The translations under genes and the position numbers were made by a program. The notes beneath the pieces were generated by a model that saw only the letters and a program-made list of their open reading frames with translations, did no database searches and was not told the DNA's origin. A DNA stretch of 51,739 bases from Asanoa iriomotensis. GTDB lineage: Bacteria > Actinomycetota > Actinomycetes > Mycobacteriales > Micromonosporaceae. Below are positions 25,212 through 36,835 of this stretch, piece after piece. The stretch is taken from assembly GCF_016862515.1 (NCBI RefSeq), contig NZ_BONC01000057.1, positions 1-51,739 of the forward strand, in the 5' to 3' direction. Every line of letters starts with the position of its first letter. Position 1 is the first letter of the stretch.

Positions 25212-25610
25212 ATGGATCTGGACGAGATTACCAAGCTGGCGCAGAACGAGCGCGTACGCCGCTTGCTGGTCAGCGTGCTGACCCGCGCGGGTGACGGGCT
25301 CGACCTGAACCGGCTGCTCGACCAGCTCCAGCAGGGCGGACTCCAGCAGCAGGTGCAGTCCTGGATCGACAACGGGCCGAACCGCGAGATCACCGACGCG
25401 CAGATCCGCGACGCGCTCGGCGCGGCCAACCTCGACCGGGCGGCCGACGACGCCGGCCTGGCGCCGAAGCAGGCGGCCGGGACCCTGGCCGAGGTGCTGC
25501 CCCAGCTCGTCGACCGGGCCAGCCCCAGCGGCGCGCTGCCCGACGCCACCACGCTCGAGGAAGCCTTCAACCAGCTCCTGCTGGGTGACGCGAGGGGGGA
25601 CAACCCATGA
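25212..25610 (+). CDS. YidB/DUF937-like protein
   Basis: A 132-residue protein. LNRLLDQLQQGGLQQQVQSWI followed by ITDAQIRDALGAANLDRAADDAGLAPKQAAGTLAEVLPQLVDRASPSG is the YidB/DUF937 helical repeat pattern. The function of the family is unknown. The ATG at 25212 has GGAGCGGGG just upstream; an in-frame ATG at 25179 is less likely. It overlaps the next gene by 4 bp, so the two are co-translated. Confidence 0.8.
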   Translation: MDLDEITKLAQNERVRRLLVSVLTRAGDGLDLNRLLDQLQQGGLQQQVQSWIDNGPNREITDAQIRDALGAANLDRAADDAGLAPKQAAGTLAEVLPQLVDRASPSGALPDATTLEEAFNQLLLGDARGDNP

Positions 25611-25891
25611 TCGCCACACTGCTCTGGGCACTCATCGGCGGCGTGATCATCGGCGCGCTGGCCCGGCTCATCCTGCCCGGCCGCCAGAACATTTCGATCT
25701 GGGCCACGATCGCCATCGGCTTCATCGCCGCGCTGGTCGGGGGCGTGATCGCCGAGTTCCTCGGCGTCGGCGAGACCCGCGGCATCGACTGGATCCGGCA
25801 CGGCATCCAGATCGGCCTGGCGATCCTGTTCGTCTGGATCTTCACCCGGCTGGCCACCCGCGACGCGGCGAAACGGTCACTCGAGCGGTAG
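25607..25891 (+). CDS. GlsB/YeaQ/YmgE-family stress-response membrane protein
   Basis: A 94-residue protein with three hydrophobic segments. LWALIGGVIIGALARLILPGRQNISIWATIAIGFIAALVGG contains the G-x-x-x-G-x-x-A-R-x-x-x-P-G-x-Q pattern of the transglycosylase-associated family. These proteins are induced by stress in many bacteria; the mechanism is unclear. The ATG overlaps the YidB-like stop (ATGA), and the 3' end overlaps the convergent phosphatase gene by 15 bp. Confidence 0.85.
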   Translation: MIATLLWALIGGVIIGALARLILPGRQNISIWATIAIGFIAALVGGVIAEFLGVGETRGIDWIRHGIQIGLAILFVWIFTRLATRDAAKRSLER

Positions 25892-27274
25892 CTCGTCGAA
25901 CAGGACCGCCGGCTGGGTGGGGTGGCGGGTGTCGAAGCGGTACGAGCGGACCACCGCCGCGGCCGAGTCGAGCACCGAGAACACCGTGACGTCGTTGTCG
26001 GCGACATAGGGCAGCGGGTTGCCGGCCGGGTCGGTCAGCGGCGCGACCGTGGGCACCACCGGTGTCAGGCCGCCCGGGTCGCCGCGGTGGGGGAACGCGC
26101 CGTACGAGTTGCCGACGTTGGAGCTCTCCAGCCAGTTGACGCCGGCCGGGTCAAGGAACCTGTTCCACAGGTGGGAGTGCCCGTTGACGACCAGGTCGAC
26201 GCCGGCCGACGCGAACAGCGGCGCCAGGTCGCGCAGGACGATGTCGTCGGGATACTCGTAGCCCGCACCGGTGAACACCGGATCGGTGTACGGCGGCACC
26301 GCGTGGGCGCCCAGCCCGTGGCTCGCGTGGTGGAACACCACCACCCGGAACCGGGCGCCGCGGGCCGCCGCCGAGCCCAGCTCACCGGTCAGCCACGCGT
26401 GCTGCGGCGAGCCCGCGTCGACCCGCTCGAACAGGAACTGCCCGCCCATCGGGTCGCCGAGCCGCTCGACCGGCTCGGTGAAGGTGGTCACCGCGTCCCG
26501 CCACGCCCGGGTGACGAACAGCCCGACCACGAACACGTCGCCGACCGTCCGGGACCACCAGCGTGGTCCGCCCGGCCCGGCCGGCACCGGGAACAGCGCC
26601 TCGTAGCTGGCCGTGTCCCAGGCGCCGGGCGCCGGGTCGTTGAACCGCTCCTGGAGCGTGTGGTGCCGTCGCCGGCGACCCATCACCTCGTGGTTGCCGA
26701 TCACCGGAAACAGCGGTGCGTGCTGCAGCAGCGGCGCACCCCGGTAGCGCCGTCCCGCGATCACGGTGTCGGCCCGGCCGGTCATGCTGGCGAAGAAGCC
26801 CCGCCCGGTCGGGTGGTCGAACCAGTCGCCGGCCCGGTCGGGCACACCGACCATGTCGCCGGCGAACAGCACGCCGTCGAGCTCCACACCGACCGTCTCG
26901 GCCACCATCGCGATGTTGGCCGGGGTCATCCGCCACATCTGGTGGTCGCTGGAGAGCAGCAGGCGCACCGGCGTGTGCGGTGGGACGGCGGGCGCCAGGG
27001 AGTATTCGGGCGATTCCTGCACTGCGCCGTTCGCGAACGTCGAGACCACGCGGTACGGGGTGCGGCCCGCCCCGAGCCCGTCCACGTACGACCAGTGGCG
27101 GTGCACCGTCGCGCGTACACCATCGTCGTCATGCAGGGTGACCAGCGCGGAGCTGGTCGCTGCGACGCGCCGCCCGCCGCCGAGCAGCACCGCGCCGGTG
27201 GCCGGCGCGCCGGTGTGCCAGAGCACGTGCACCCCGTCGGGGGAGGGGTCGAGAAGATACGGCTCGCTGTGCAC
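25877..27274 (-). CDS. Metallophosphoesterase with an N-terminal fibronectin-like domain
   Basis: A 465-residue protein. Residues 1-95 form a beta-rich, fibronectin III-like or purple-acid-phosphatase N-terminal domain (VHVLWHTGAPATGAVLLGGGR). The catalytic domain follows with SSDHQ, GDMVGVPDR, GNHE near 215, VFHHASHG and VNGHSHLWNRF near 380, the metal-binding Asp, Asn and His set. There is no signal peptide, so it acts in the cytoplasm unless exported by another route. GTG 27274 is supported by a GATACT -10 box six bases upstream (leaderless). Its substrate is unknown. Confidence 0.8.
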   Translation of the reverse strand: MHSEPYLLDPSPDGVHVLWHTGAPATGAVLLGGGRRVAATSSALVTLHDDDGVRATVHRHWSYVDGLGAGRTPYRVVSTFANGAVQESPEYSLAPAVPPHTPVRLLLSSDHQMWRMTPANIAMVAETVGVELDGVLFAGDMVGVPDRAGDWFDHPTGRGFFASMTGRADTVIAGRRYRGAPLLQHAPLFPVIGNHEVMGRRRRHHTLQERFNDPAPGAWDTASYEALFPVPAGPGGPRWWSRTVGDVFVVGLFVTRAWRDAVTTFTEPVERLGDPMGGQFLFERVDAGSPQHAWLTGELGSAAARGARFRVVVFHHASHGLGAHAVPPYTDPVFTGAGYEYPDDIVLRDLAPLFASAGVDLVVNGHSHLWNRFLDPAGVNWLESSNVGNSYGAFPHRGDPGGLTPVVPTVAPLTDPAGNPLPYVADNDVTVFSVLDSAAAVVRSYRFDTRHPTQPAVLFDELPLE

Positions 27275-27280
27275 CGGACA

Positions 27281-27309
27281 AGTATCCCGGTGAGCGGATC
27301 CGATAACGT
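27281..27309. promoter_or_regulatory. Back-to-back leaderless promoters
   Basis: GATACT on the reverse strand (27281-27286) ends six bases before the GTG at 27274. TAACGT on the forward strand (27304-27309) ends six bases before the ATG at 27316. Both fit TANNNT-like boxes with transcription starting at the codon itself. Confidence 0.55.
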
Positions 27310-27315
27310 CACTTC

Positions 27316-28608
27316 ATGTCCGAGACGGGTTTTCCCTGGCCGATCGAGACCACCCGGCTCGCCAACGGCATGCGCGTGGTGGTCAGCGAGGACCGCAGCG
27401 CACCGGTCGTGGCGGTCAACCTCTGGTACGACGTCGGGTCGCGGCACGAGCCCGAAGGGCAGACGGGCTTCGCGCACCTGTTCGAGCACCTGATGTTCGA
27501 GGGTTCGGTCAACGTGCCGAAGACCGAGCACATGCGACTCGTGCAGGGCAACGGCGGCTCGCTCAACGCGACCACCAACCCCGACCGGACCAACTACTTC
27601 GAGACGCTGCCGGCCGAGCACCTCGAGCTGGCGCTCTGGCTGGAAGCCGACCGGATGGGCGGGCTCGTGCCGGCGCTGGTGCAGGAGACGCTCGACAACC
27701 AGCGTGACGTGGTCAAGAACGAGCGGCGGCAGCGCTACGAGAACGTGCCCTACGGCGACGCCTGGCTGCGGCTGCTGCCCCTGCTCTATCCGGACGGTCA
27801 TCCCTACCACCACCCGACGATCGGCTCGATGGCCGACCTCAACGCCGCCGAGCTGGCCACGTTCCAGGCGTTCCACCGCAGCTACTACGTGCCCGACAAC
27901 GCGGTGCTGACCGTCGCGGGTGACGCGGCGCCGGCCGAGGTGTTCGCGCTGGCGGAGAAATACTTCGGCCGGCTGGACTCCGGTGGTGCGCGGCCGTCGG
28001 CGCCCGAGGGGTCGCTGGCCGGCTGGGCCGGTCCGGTCTCGTCGGTGGTCGCCTCCGAGGTGCCGGCGCCCCGGGTCTACCTGGCGCACCGGACCTATCC
28101 CTACGGCACGCCGGAGTACGACGCCGTCACGGTGCTGGCCACGGTGCTCGGCCAGGGCCGGGGCTCCCGGCTCTACCGGTTGCTGGCCGACGGCGCCCGG
28201 CTCGCCCAGCCCGACACGGTCTCGGCGTACGGGGTCGATCTCGCCTACGCGCCCGCGCCGCTGATCGCCTCCGCCACGGCCCGCCCGGGTGTCACCGCCG
28301 CCCGGCTCGGCTCGGCGCTGGCCGAGGTGGTCGACGAGCTGGTCACCGGCGGCGTCACCGAGGAGGAGCTGGCCCGCGCCAAGGCGCTGCTGGAGACCGA
28401 CTGGTGGACGGGGGTCGCCACCGTGGACGGCCGGGCCGACCTGCTCAGCCGCTACGCCACCCTGTTCGGTGACCCCACCCTGGTCGGCAGCCGGCTGCCG
28501 GGTTGGCGCGCCGTGACCGCGTCCGCGCTGGCCGACGTGGCCCGCGAGGTGCTCCGCCCCGAAGACCGCGTGACGCTGGTCTACGAGCCCATGGAGGCAG
28601 TGGCATGA
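27316..28608 (+). CDS. M16 zinc peptidase, catalytic subunit
   Basis: A 430-residue member of the inverzincin family. HLFEHLMFEG near residue 54 is the HxxEH motif (His and His as zinc ligands, Glu as base), and the distal Glu is in ERRQRYENVPYG near 138. The N-terminal and C-terminal halves each have the M16 fold. With the 28605 protein it should form a heterodimer resembling the processing peptidase or the E. coli-type paired M16 enzymes. It has no signal peptide, so it is probably cytoplasmic. Its stop overlaps the next start (ATGA). Confidence 0.9.
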   Translation: MSETGFPWPIETTRLANGMRVVVSEDRSAPVVAVNLWYDVGSRHEPEGQTGFAHLFEHLMFEGSVNVPKTEHMRLVQGNGGSLNATTNPDRTNYFETLPAEHLELALWLEADRMGGLVPALVQETLDNQRDVVKNERRQRYENVPYGDAWLRLLPLLYPDGHPYHHPTIGSMADLNAAELATFQAFHRSYYVPDNAVLTVAGDAAPAEVFALAEKYFGRLDSGGARPSAPEGSLAGWAGPVSSVVASEVPAPRVYLAHRTYPYGTPEYDAVTVLATVLGQGRGSRLYRLLADGARLAQPDTVSAYGVDLAYAPAPLIASATARPGVTAARLGSALAEVVDELVTGGVTEEELARAKALLETDWWTGVATVDGRADLLSRYATLFGDPTLVGSRLPGWRAVTASALADVAREVLRPEDRVTLVYEPMEAVA

Positions 28609-29954
28609 CGCAGCTCATCGCTCAGCGACCGGAGCCCGGCACGCCGCGCCCGTACCGCTTCCCGGCGGTGGTCCGGCGTTCCGTCGCCGGTGGCTCGGTC
28701 GTCGCCGCGGACGTGCCGGGTCACAACCTGGCGGTCGCGACGCTGCTGCTCGACGCGGGCGGCGGCCGCGAGACGATCGGTGTCGAGGGTGTCGCCGAGG
28801 TCCTGGCCAAGGCGCTCGAGGAGGGCACGACGGCGCGGTCCGCCGCCGATTACGCGGTCGCGCTCGAGTCGCTGGGCACCGACCTGTCGCTGTCGGTCGA
28901 CTGGGACTCGTTCTCGGCGACGGTCCAGGTGCCGGTCGCGTCGCTGCCGGCCGCCGTCGAGCTGCTGGCCGAGGCCGTGCGCCGGCCCAAGCTGGACCCG
29001 GCCGACGTGGCCCGGGTCCGCGACGACGAGGCCGAGTCGCTGCGGCTCTACTGGGCCAACCCCGGCCCGCGGGCCGACGCGGTGCTGCGGGCAGACCTGT
29101 TCGGTGCCGAGGTGCGGCACGGCCGGCCGCTCTCCGGCGACCCGCACTCGGTGGCCGGGCTGTCGGTCGACGAGGTGCTGGCCTTCCACCGCTCCTGGTT
29201 CGCGGCGCCGGGCACGCTGCTGGTGGTCGGCGACCTGTCCCGGCTCGACCTCGACGCGCTGGGCCGGGCGGCGTTCGCGGGCGCCACGGAGGCCGCGGCG
29301 GTGGCGGGCGAGCCCTTCCCGGTCGCGGCGCGGTCGACCCGGCGGATCGTGCTGGTCGACCGGCCCGGTTCGGTGCAGTCGACGCTGCGGCTGGGTCACC
29401 AGGCGCCGCACCGGTCGCACCCGGACTACGTGCCGATGACGCTGGGCGCGATCGTGCTCGGTGGCGCGTTCACGTCGCGGCTCAACCACCTGCTGCGCGA
29501 GGTGCGCGGCTACACGTACGGGATCCGCGCCGAATACGGCCTGGCCCGGCGGTTCGGCCGGTTCGTGGTCAGCGCGGGCGTGCAGACCGCGGTGACGGCG
29601 CCGGCCCTGGTCGACGCCGTGGGCGAGATCGCCCGCACCCAGGCCGACGGGGTCACCGAGCCGGAGCTGGCGGTGGCCCGGGACTGGCGGGCGGGGCAGC
29701 TCTCGGTCGGCCTGCAGACGCCGCGGGCCTACGCGAGCGCGCTGTCGACGCTGGTGGTGCACGACCTGCCCGACGACTACCACGCCCAGCTGCGCGAGTC
29801 ACTGCTGAGCGCGACGGTGCCTTCGGTGTCGGCGGCCACGGCGGCCCACCTCAACCCGGACGGCATCACGCTGGTCATCGAGGGCGACGCGGAGAAGATC
29901 CGCGGCGAGCTGGAAGCGACCGACCTGGGCGAGGTGGTCGTCGCCGCGATCTAG
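28605..29954 (+). CDS. M16-family protein, non-catalytic subunit
   Basis: A 449-residue partner of the upstream peptidase. At the position of HxxEH it reads GVAEVLAKALEEG, so both zinc-binding His residues are missing. LLREVRGYTYGIRAEY near residue 300 keeps the R-x-Y pair that contacts substrate in the catalytic partner's active site. This division of labour (one subunit with zinc, one with R/Y) is known for bacterial M16B peptidases. The start overlaps the preceding gene and has GGAGG upstream. Confidence 0.9.
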   Translation: MTQLIAQRPEPGTPRPYRFPAVVRRSVAGGSVVAADVPGHNLAVATLLLDAGGGRETIGVEGVAEVLAKALEEGTTARSAADYAVALESLGTDLSLSVDWDSFSATVQVPVASLPAAVELLAEAVRRPKLDPADVARVRDDEAESLRLYWANPGPRADAVLRADLFGAEVRHGRPLSGDPHSVAGLSVDEVLAFHRSWFAAPGTLLVVGDLSRLDLDALGRAAFAGATEAAAVAGEPFPVAARSTRRIVLVDRPGSVQSTLRLGHQAPHRSHPDYVPMTLGAIVLGGAFTSRLNHLLREVRGYTYGIRAEYGLARRFGRFVVSAGVQTAVTAPALVDAVGEIARTQADGVTEPELAVARDWRAGQLSVGLQTPRAYASALSTLVVHDLPDDYHAQLRESLLSATVPSVSAATAAHLNPDGITLVIEGDAEKIRGELEATDLGEVVVAAI

Positions 29955-30373
29955 CTGCGTGGCCAGCCGTAGAGGCGTTCGACGTGCAGGGTCAGGGCGA
30001 TCCGCTGCTCGGCGACCATCGCCGTGCGGAACTCGGACCAGTCCGGGTGTTCGCCGGCGATCCGGCGGTAGATGTCGACCAGTTCGTCGACCGTCGGGTC
30101 GGCCGGGTCGGCGGCGACGGGCGAGAGCGCGGCGCGGGCCTCGGCGACCACGAACCGGCCCAGGTCGGGTGTCGTCACCTCGAAGCTGGCCCGCGGGTCG
30201 CGCCGCAGGTTGACCGTCTTCTGGCGGTAGTCGGTGATCGAGACGCGGATCGTGGCCGCCGACCGGTCGTAGACGTAGTTGACGTTGGACAGGTGCGGGC
30301 GTCCGTCGCGCTGGATCGTCGCCAGGACGCCGGCGTCGCGGGATTCGAGCAGTTCGTGGAAGACCTCGGTCAC
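29951..30373 (-). CDS. PPOX-class (pyridoxamine oxidase-fold) F420- or flavin-dependent enzyme
   Basis: A 140-residue split-barrel protein. GVLATIQRDGRPHLSNVNYVYD and ITDYRQKTVNLRRDPRASFEV are the signature strands of the PPOX/F420-dependent family, and LYGWPRS is the common C-terminus. In actinobacteria these usually bind F420 and reduce a small molecule; biliverdin-like or xenobiotic substrates are known. The start is GTG at 30373. It converges with the M16 gene (4-bp overlap at the stops). Confidence 0.85.
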   Translation of the reverse strand: MTEVFHELLESRDAGVLATIQRDGRPHLSNVNYVYDRSAATIRVSITDYRQKTVNLRRDPRASFEVTTPDLGRFVVAEARAALSPVAADPADPTVDELVDIYRRIAGEHPDWSEFRTAMVAEQRIALTLHVERLYGWPRS

Positions 30374-30408
30374 GGCACCATTCTCGCCCCGGTGGCAGAG
30401 TGGGGATC

Positions 30409-32981
<2,573 letters not shown>

Positions 32982-32988
32982 CAGGGCG

Positions 32989-33891
32989 TTATACCTCGGC
33001 GGCCGGATCGCGGCGGCGGAGGACCTCGGCGAAGTCGATCGGCGGGTGTCCGGCGATCCGCTCGACGCAGTCGCTGACCTCGGCCAGGTCGCCCCGGGCG
33101 ATCGCCGTGTAGGTGCTGACCCAACCGTCGACCTGCCAGGCGGGCGCGCCGTAGCCGGCCCGCGACGCGTACGCCTGCTCGACGGTCTCCGGCTCGTAGC
33201 GGACGGCGCGGTTGAACACCGCCGTCATCGTGGCGGCCGCCTCCTCCAGCGTGATCGCGAACGGCCCGGTCAGGTCGTAGGTCTCACCGGCGTGCCGACC
33301 GGGCTCGCCGAGCACCGCCACCGCCACGTCCGCGACGTCGTCGCGGGCGACCCCGGCCAGGCGGCCCTCGCCGGCCGGGCCGCGGATCACGCCGTCGACG
33401 GCCAGGTTGGGCAGGAAGTCGAGGTAGAGGTTGTCGCGCAGGATCGTGTGGGAGATGCCGCTGGCGTGCACGTGCTGCTCGGTCGCGTAGTGGTGGCGGG
33501 CCAGCGTGAACGTCGAGTCCGGCGCCGCGCCCACGAACGACGTGTAGACGAGGTGCTTGACGCCGGCGGTGATGGCCGCGTCGATGAAGGTGAGGTGCTT
33601 GGTCACCCGGTCGGCTTCCTCGGCGGCGGAGACCATGAACAGGGTGTCCACACCGGACAGCGCCGCCCGGGCGGCGTCCGCGTCGCCGTACTCGGCCTCC
33701 ACCACGGTCGCGCCCGGCAGCCGCGGGGCGCGGTCGGCCGTGCGGACCACGAGCCGCTGCGGCCGGCCCGCGTCGGCCAACCGCGCAGCGACCCGGCTGC
33801 CCAGCCCGCCGGTCGACCCGGTCACGGCGAGCACGCCCGGTCCGGGTGCCTGGCTCTGGCCGGCCGCGCGGGCCGGCGTGTGGCTGGTCAT
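32989..33891 (-). CDS. NmrA-like NAD(P)H-binding protein
   Basis: A 300-residue Rossmann-fold protein. VTGSTGGLGSRVAARL is the dinucleotide loop (G-x-T-G-x-x-G), followed by LVVRTADRAP and VVEAEYGDADAARAAL. KHLVYTSFVGA and HHYATEQHVHASGISHTILRDNLYLDFLP are typical of the quinone reductase QorB/NmrA branch. It is likely a NADPH-dependent quinone oxidoreductase or redox sensor. It overlaps the TfoX-like gene by ATGA. Confidence 0.8.
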   Translation of the reverse strand: MTSHTPARAAGQSQAPGPGVLAVTGSTGGLGSRVAARLADAGRPQRLVVRTADRAPRLPGATVVEAEYGDADAARAALSGVDTLFMVSAAEEADRVTKHLTFIDAAITAGVKHLVYTSFVGAAPDSTFTLARHHYATEQHVHASGISHTILRDNLYLDFLPNLAVDGVIRGPAGEGRLAGVARDDVADVAVAVLGEPGRHAGETYDLTGPFAITLEEAAATMTAVFNRAVRYEPETVEQAYASRAGYGAPAWQVDGWVSTYTAIARGDLAEVSDCVERIAGHPPIDFAEVLRRRDPAAEV

Positions 33892-34220
33892 TTCGGGGGC
33901 AGTGTGCGCGCGTACGCCACGCCCCGCTCCACCCAGCCGCGGACGTCCTTCTCCTTGGCCAGCCCGGCGTGGCCGACCACCACCCAGCCGGCGGGCCGGC
34001 GGCCGCCACCCATCTCGAACGGCGTCACGTGGGGCTCCGCCAGCGCGGCGTCGGTGGCGTCCCTGCCGACCCGCACGAGCAGGCCGTCGTCCCGGACTCC
34101 GCAGGCCATGTTGCCGCCCACCATGAAGATCAGGCTGCCGAACATCCGGCGCTCGTCGACGTCGGGGGCGTCGCCGACCAGTTCGCGCACCTGGGCGACC
34201 AGGTGATCGTCACGCACCAT
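33888..34220 (-). CDS. TfoX N-terminal-domain protein
   Basis: A 110-residue protein. ERRMFGSLIFMVGGNMACGVRDDGLLVRVG is the TfoX/Sxy N-terminal domain (MFGG-x-x-F-x-x-x-G-x-M). In proteobacteria TfoX regulates competence; actinobacterial single-domain versions have no known role. AGGA lies seven bases before the ATG at 34220; an immediately preceding ATG (34223) is also possible. It is the first gene of a two-gene operon with the NmrA-like protein. Confidence 0.85.
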   Translation of the reverse strand: MVRDDHLVAQVRELVGDAPDVDERRMFGSLIFMVGGNMACGVRDDGLLVRVGRDATDAALAEPHVTPFEMGGGRRPAGWVVVGHAGLAKEKDVRGWVERGVAYARTLPPK

Positions 34221-34292
34221 CATCCGATCCTGCCACGCACCCGGTCGCGGACAGGCCGGAACGCAATCGGCCCGCGGATCGTCAGAACCGGT

Positions 34293-35177
34293 ATGGGACG
34301 TTCGTCGTGGGCGGCTGTGGCCGCCGTACCGCTGCTGGTGCTCCTTTCCTCCTGTGGCACCGTGCCCGCCGCCGATGCCGCGCCACCCGCGGCCGAGGCG
34401 TTCGGAGCCGACGAGGTGGTGCTGCGCGTCACCCATGTTGGCGGCTTCGTGACCCCGCAGTCGATCCCGGCGCGGGTCCCCGCACTGTCGATCTACGGCG
34501 ACGGCCGGGTGATCACCGAGGGTCCCGTGCCGGCCATCTATCCCGGCCCGGCGCTGCCCAACCTGCAGCAGGCGCGGATCTCCGAGGCCGACGTCGACGC
34601 CCTGGTGAAGCGCGCGCTCGACGCGGGCGTCGGCACGAGCGCCGACCTGGGCCAGCCCGGTGTCGCCGACGCGGCCACGACCCGGTTCGTCGTGCGGACC
34701 AACGCCGAGACCCGCCAGACCGACGCGTACGCGCTGGAGATGCCCGACGACGGCGGCATGCTCGACGCCCAGCAGAAGGCGGCCCGCAAGAAGCTGTCCG
34801 ACCTGCTGGCGTCGCTGCAGGACCTGCCGACGACGCTCGGCGCCGGCGCGGTCAAGGAGGAGGGCGGCTACGCGGCCAAGGCGGTCGCGGCGATCGCCAC
34901 CCCCTACGTCAAGCCCGACAACGTGGCGGACCTCGGCGGCCAGCCGGCGCCGGTCGACTGGCCCGGCCCGGCGCTGCCCGGCGACCAGCTCAACGCCTCC
35001 ATCGTCGACGTCACCTGTGTGACCGCGACCGGCGACGAGGCCACGGCGGCGCTCGCCGCGGCCGCCAAGGCCAACGCGATGACGCCGTGGTTCTCCGGCG
35101 GCAAACAGTGGTCCCTGTTGCTGCGCCCGCTGCTGCCCGACGAGACCGGCTGCGTCGACCTGGCGAAGCAGAGCTGA
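34293..35177 (+). CDS. Putative lipoprotein, unknown function
   Basis: A 294-residue protein starting MGRSSWAAVAAVPLLVLLSSC, a signal peptide with a lipobox (L-S-S-C), so it should be lipid-anchored outside the membrane. The mature part has LRVTHVGGFVTPQSIPARVPALSIYGDGRVIT, a pattern seen in actinobacterial lipoproteins of unknown role. Two Cys near the C-terminus (in DVTCVTATG and ETGCVDLAKQ) could pair. It stands alone, divergent from the TfoX operon. Confidence 0.75.
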   Translation: MGRSSWAAVAAVPLLVLLSSCGTVPAADAAPPAAEAFGADEVVLRVTHVGGFVTPQSIPARVPALSIYGDGRVITEGPVPAIYPGPALPNLQQARISEADVDALVKRALDAGVGTSADLGQPGVADAATTRFVVRTNAETRQTDAYALEMPDDGGMLDAQQKAARKKLSDLLASLQDLPTTLGAGAVKEEGGYAAKAVAAIATPYVKPDNVADLGGQPAPVDWPGPALPGDQLNASIVDVTCVTATGDEATAALAAAAKANAMTPWFSGGKQWSLLLRPLLPDETGCVDLAKQS

Positions 35178-35190
35178 CGCACAACCCTTA

Positions 35191-35196
35191 TAAACT
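35191..35196 (+). promoter_or_regulatory. -10 box for a leaderless start
   Basis: TAAACT within the AT-rich stretch TTATAAACT ends seven bases before the ATG at 35204. Confidence 0.5.
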
Positions 35197-35203
35197 GTCG
35201 AAC

Positions 35204-35839
35204 ATGGACTTTCTGGACGCGATCAAGGCCGTAACCCGCGAGGTGGGCCAGCAGAACCTGCCCGAAGGCCCGGCGCGCTCGGTGGTCCTGCGGCGCAGCT
35301 TCCCGGCGCCGGCCGACGACGTCTGGGACGCGCTGACCGACCCGGTGCGGGTCGGCCGCTGGTTCCTGCCGATCACCGGCGACTTCCGGGTGGGTGGGCT
35401 CTACCAGATGGAGGGCAACGCCGGCGGCCGGATCCTGCGCTGCGAGCGGCCGACCGAGCTGGTCGTCACCTGGATCTTCGGTGCCGACATCGCCACGACG
35501 ACCGGCAGCGAGCTGCACCTGACGCTGTCGCCGGAGCCCGACGGCGGCACGGAGCTGCTGCTGCGGCACGTCGCGGTGGTCGACCCCCAGCTCTGGGCGC
35601 AGTACGGCCCCGGCGCCACCGGGGTCGGCTGGGACCTGTCGTTCCTCGGGCTCGGCCTGCACCTGGCCGGAGGCGGGCTCGAGGACGCCGAGGGCTGGGA
35701 GGAGTCGCCCGAGGCCCGGTCGTTCATGGTGGCCAGCGCGGAGAGCTGGGGCGCGGCGCAGCTCTCCGACGGCGCGTCACCCGAGGAGGTCACCGCGGCG
35801 GTGGCCAACACCATCGCGTTCTACGCGCCCGAGGACTAA
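35204..35839 (+). CDS. SRPBCC-family protein (AHSA1-like)
   Basis: A 211-residue START-like protein. SVVLRRSFPAPADDVWDALTDPVRVGRWFLP and GGRILRCERPTELVVTWIFG are the AHSA1 pattern (E-R-x-x-x-A-P-x-x-x-V-W-x-x-L-T-x-P-x-x-x-x-x-W), giving a hydrophobic ligand cavity. The C-terminal 60 residues are an extension past the usual domain end. Such genes often sit with an ArsR regulator; none is here. Ligand unknown. Confidence 0.85.
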   Translation: MDFLDAIKAVTREVGQQNLPEGPARSVVLRRSFPAPADDVWDALTDPVRVGRWFLPITGDFRVGGLYQMEGNAGGRILRCERPTELVVTWIFGADIATTTGSELHLTLSPEPDGGTELLLRHVAVVDPQLWAQYGPGATGVGWDLSFLGLGLHLAGGGLEDAEGWEESPEARSFMVASAESWGAAQLSDGASPEEVTAAVANTIAFYAPED

Positions 35840-36396
35840 CGCGGGATGCGAGTGTCGACCAGCGGGGCCAGGCGCGCCGCGGCCTGGCAGACGGGCTCGC
35901 CCAGCGGCAGGCGCTCGACGGTGTAGCCCACCTGCACGGCGCGGTCCGGTCGCACCGCGAACAGCCGCTCGCAGGTGGGCTCGCCGAGCCGCGTGCCCTC
36001 CCGCTGCAACACGCCGTCGGGCGCGGCGGCGAACGCCGACATCCGGCCGGCGGTGAACAGGCCGCGGTTCTCGACGGTCTCCAGGGCCCGCCGGGCGAGG
36101 TCGAGCGTGGTCGGCAGGAACGTGACCGAGACGCTGTCGACGTACGCGTCCCGTCCCGCGCCCGGCTCGGCCTCGCGGTAGACGCACTGCGTCGTCTCCG
36201 CGCCACCCTCGAGCCCGGGCGCCGTGGTCAACGCGCCCGGCCCGAGGCCGAGGTCGTCGCGTTCGGCGTCGCGGAGGAACCCGCAGGGGCTCGCCAGGCT
36301 GGCGAGGTCGGGCGGCGGCGGTGCCTGCTCGCGCCTCGCGGACGTGCACCCGGCCAATGCGAGCAGGACGCAAGACATCGACAGCCATCGTCGCAT
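35836..36396 (-). CDS. DUF3558-like lipoprotein
   Basis: A 186-residue protein. MRRWLSMSCVLLALAGC is a lipoprotein signal peptide with lipobox (L-A-G-C). The mature region has PCGFLRDAERDDLGLGPG, TQCVYREAEPG and PTCERLFAVRP, matching the DUF3558 pattern of secreted actinobacterial lipoproteins (P-C-x-L-L, C-x-W). The function of the family is unknown. An upstream in-frame start (36426) would hide the signal peptide, so 36396 is chosen. Confidence 0.7.
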   Translation of the reverse strand: MRRWLSMSCVLLALAGCTSARREQAPPPPDLASLASPCGFLRDAERDDLGLGPGALTTAPGLEGGAETTQCVYREAEPGAGRDAYVDSVSVTFLPTTLDLARRALETVENRGLFTAGRMSAFAAAPDGVLQREGTRLGEPTCERLFAVRPDRAVQVGYTVERLPLGEPVCQAAARLAPLVDTRIPR

Positions 36397-36426
36397 GCCG
36401 CAACTGTAGCGTGCGGCCGCCCGCAC

Positions 36427-36672
36427 TCAGGTGTCGGTGACGCCGAACGGACCGTGTCCGTCGCGGACGTCGGACCACACTCCACTGCGGTCGATGCGGC
36501 GCTGCGCCTCGCCGAGGTCGATGTCGTAGATGTCGCACAGGGCGCGGGCGGACGGGAGCAGTTGGAGGCCGCCGTCGCGCAGCCGGCGCAGGACCGCCGT
36601 TTCGGTGGCACCGTCGCGCGCTTCGGCGGAGGCCTGTTGGACCAGATCGGCATAGCCGGTAGGGAGCGGCAT
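36427..36672 (-). CDS. Small helical protein, unknown
   Basis: An 81-residue protein, MPLPTGYADLVQQASAEARDG onward, mostly alpha-helical with a charged C-terminus (RIDRSGVWSDVRDG). No domain is recognised. GATACT six bases before the ATG supports a leaderless start. It is divergent from the XRE-DUF5753 gene, and such small genes often accompany these regulators in Micromonosporaceae. Confidence 0.55.
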   Translation of the reverse strand: MPLPTGYADLVQQASAEARDGATETAVLRRLRDGGLQLLPSARALCDIYDIDLGEAQRRIDRSGVWSDVRDGHGPFGVTDT

Positions 36673-36835
36673 GATCGCAGTATCCACCGATAGGGTGGTG
36701 CGCGCTTCACCCGTACCTCCTGGATCGATCTTTCGGATTTGATCCTTCGGATGGTGTAACTGGACTGGTACCGCCGGTAAGGTGTCGGGCGTTGACATGG
36801 CGTCGCGGGGGCGCAATGCATGGGAGGTCGGGAAA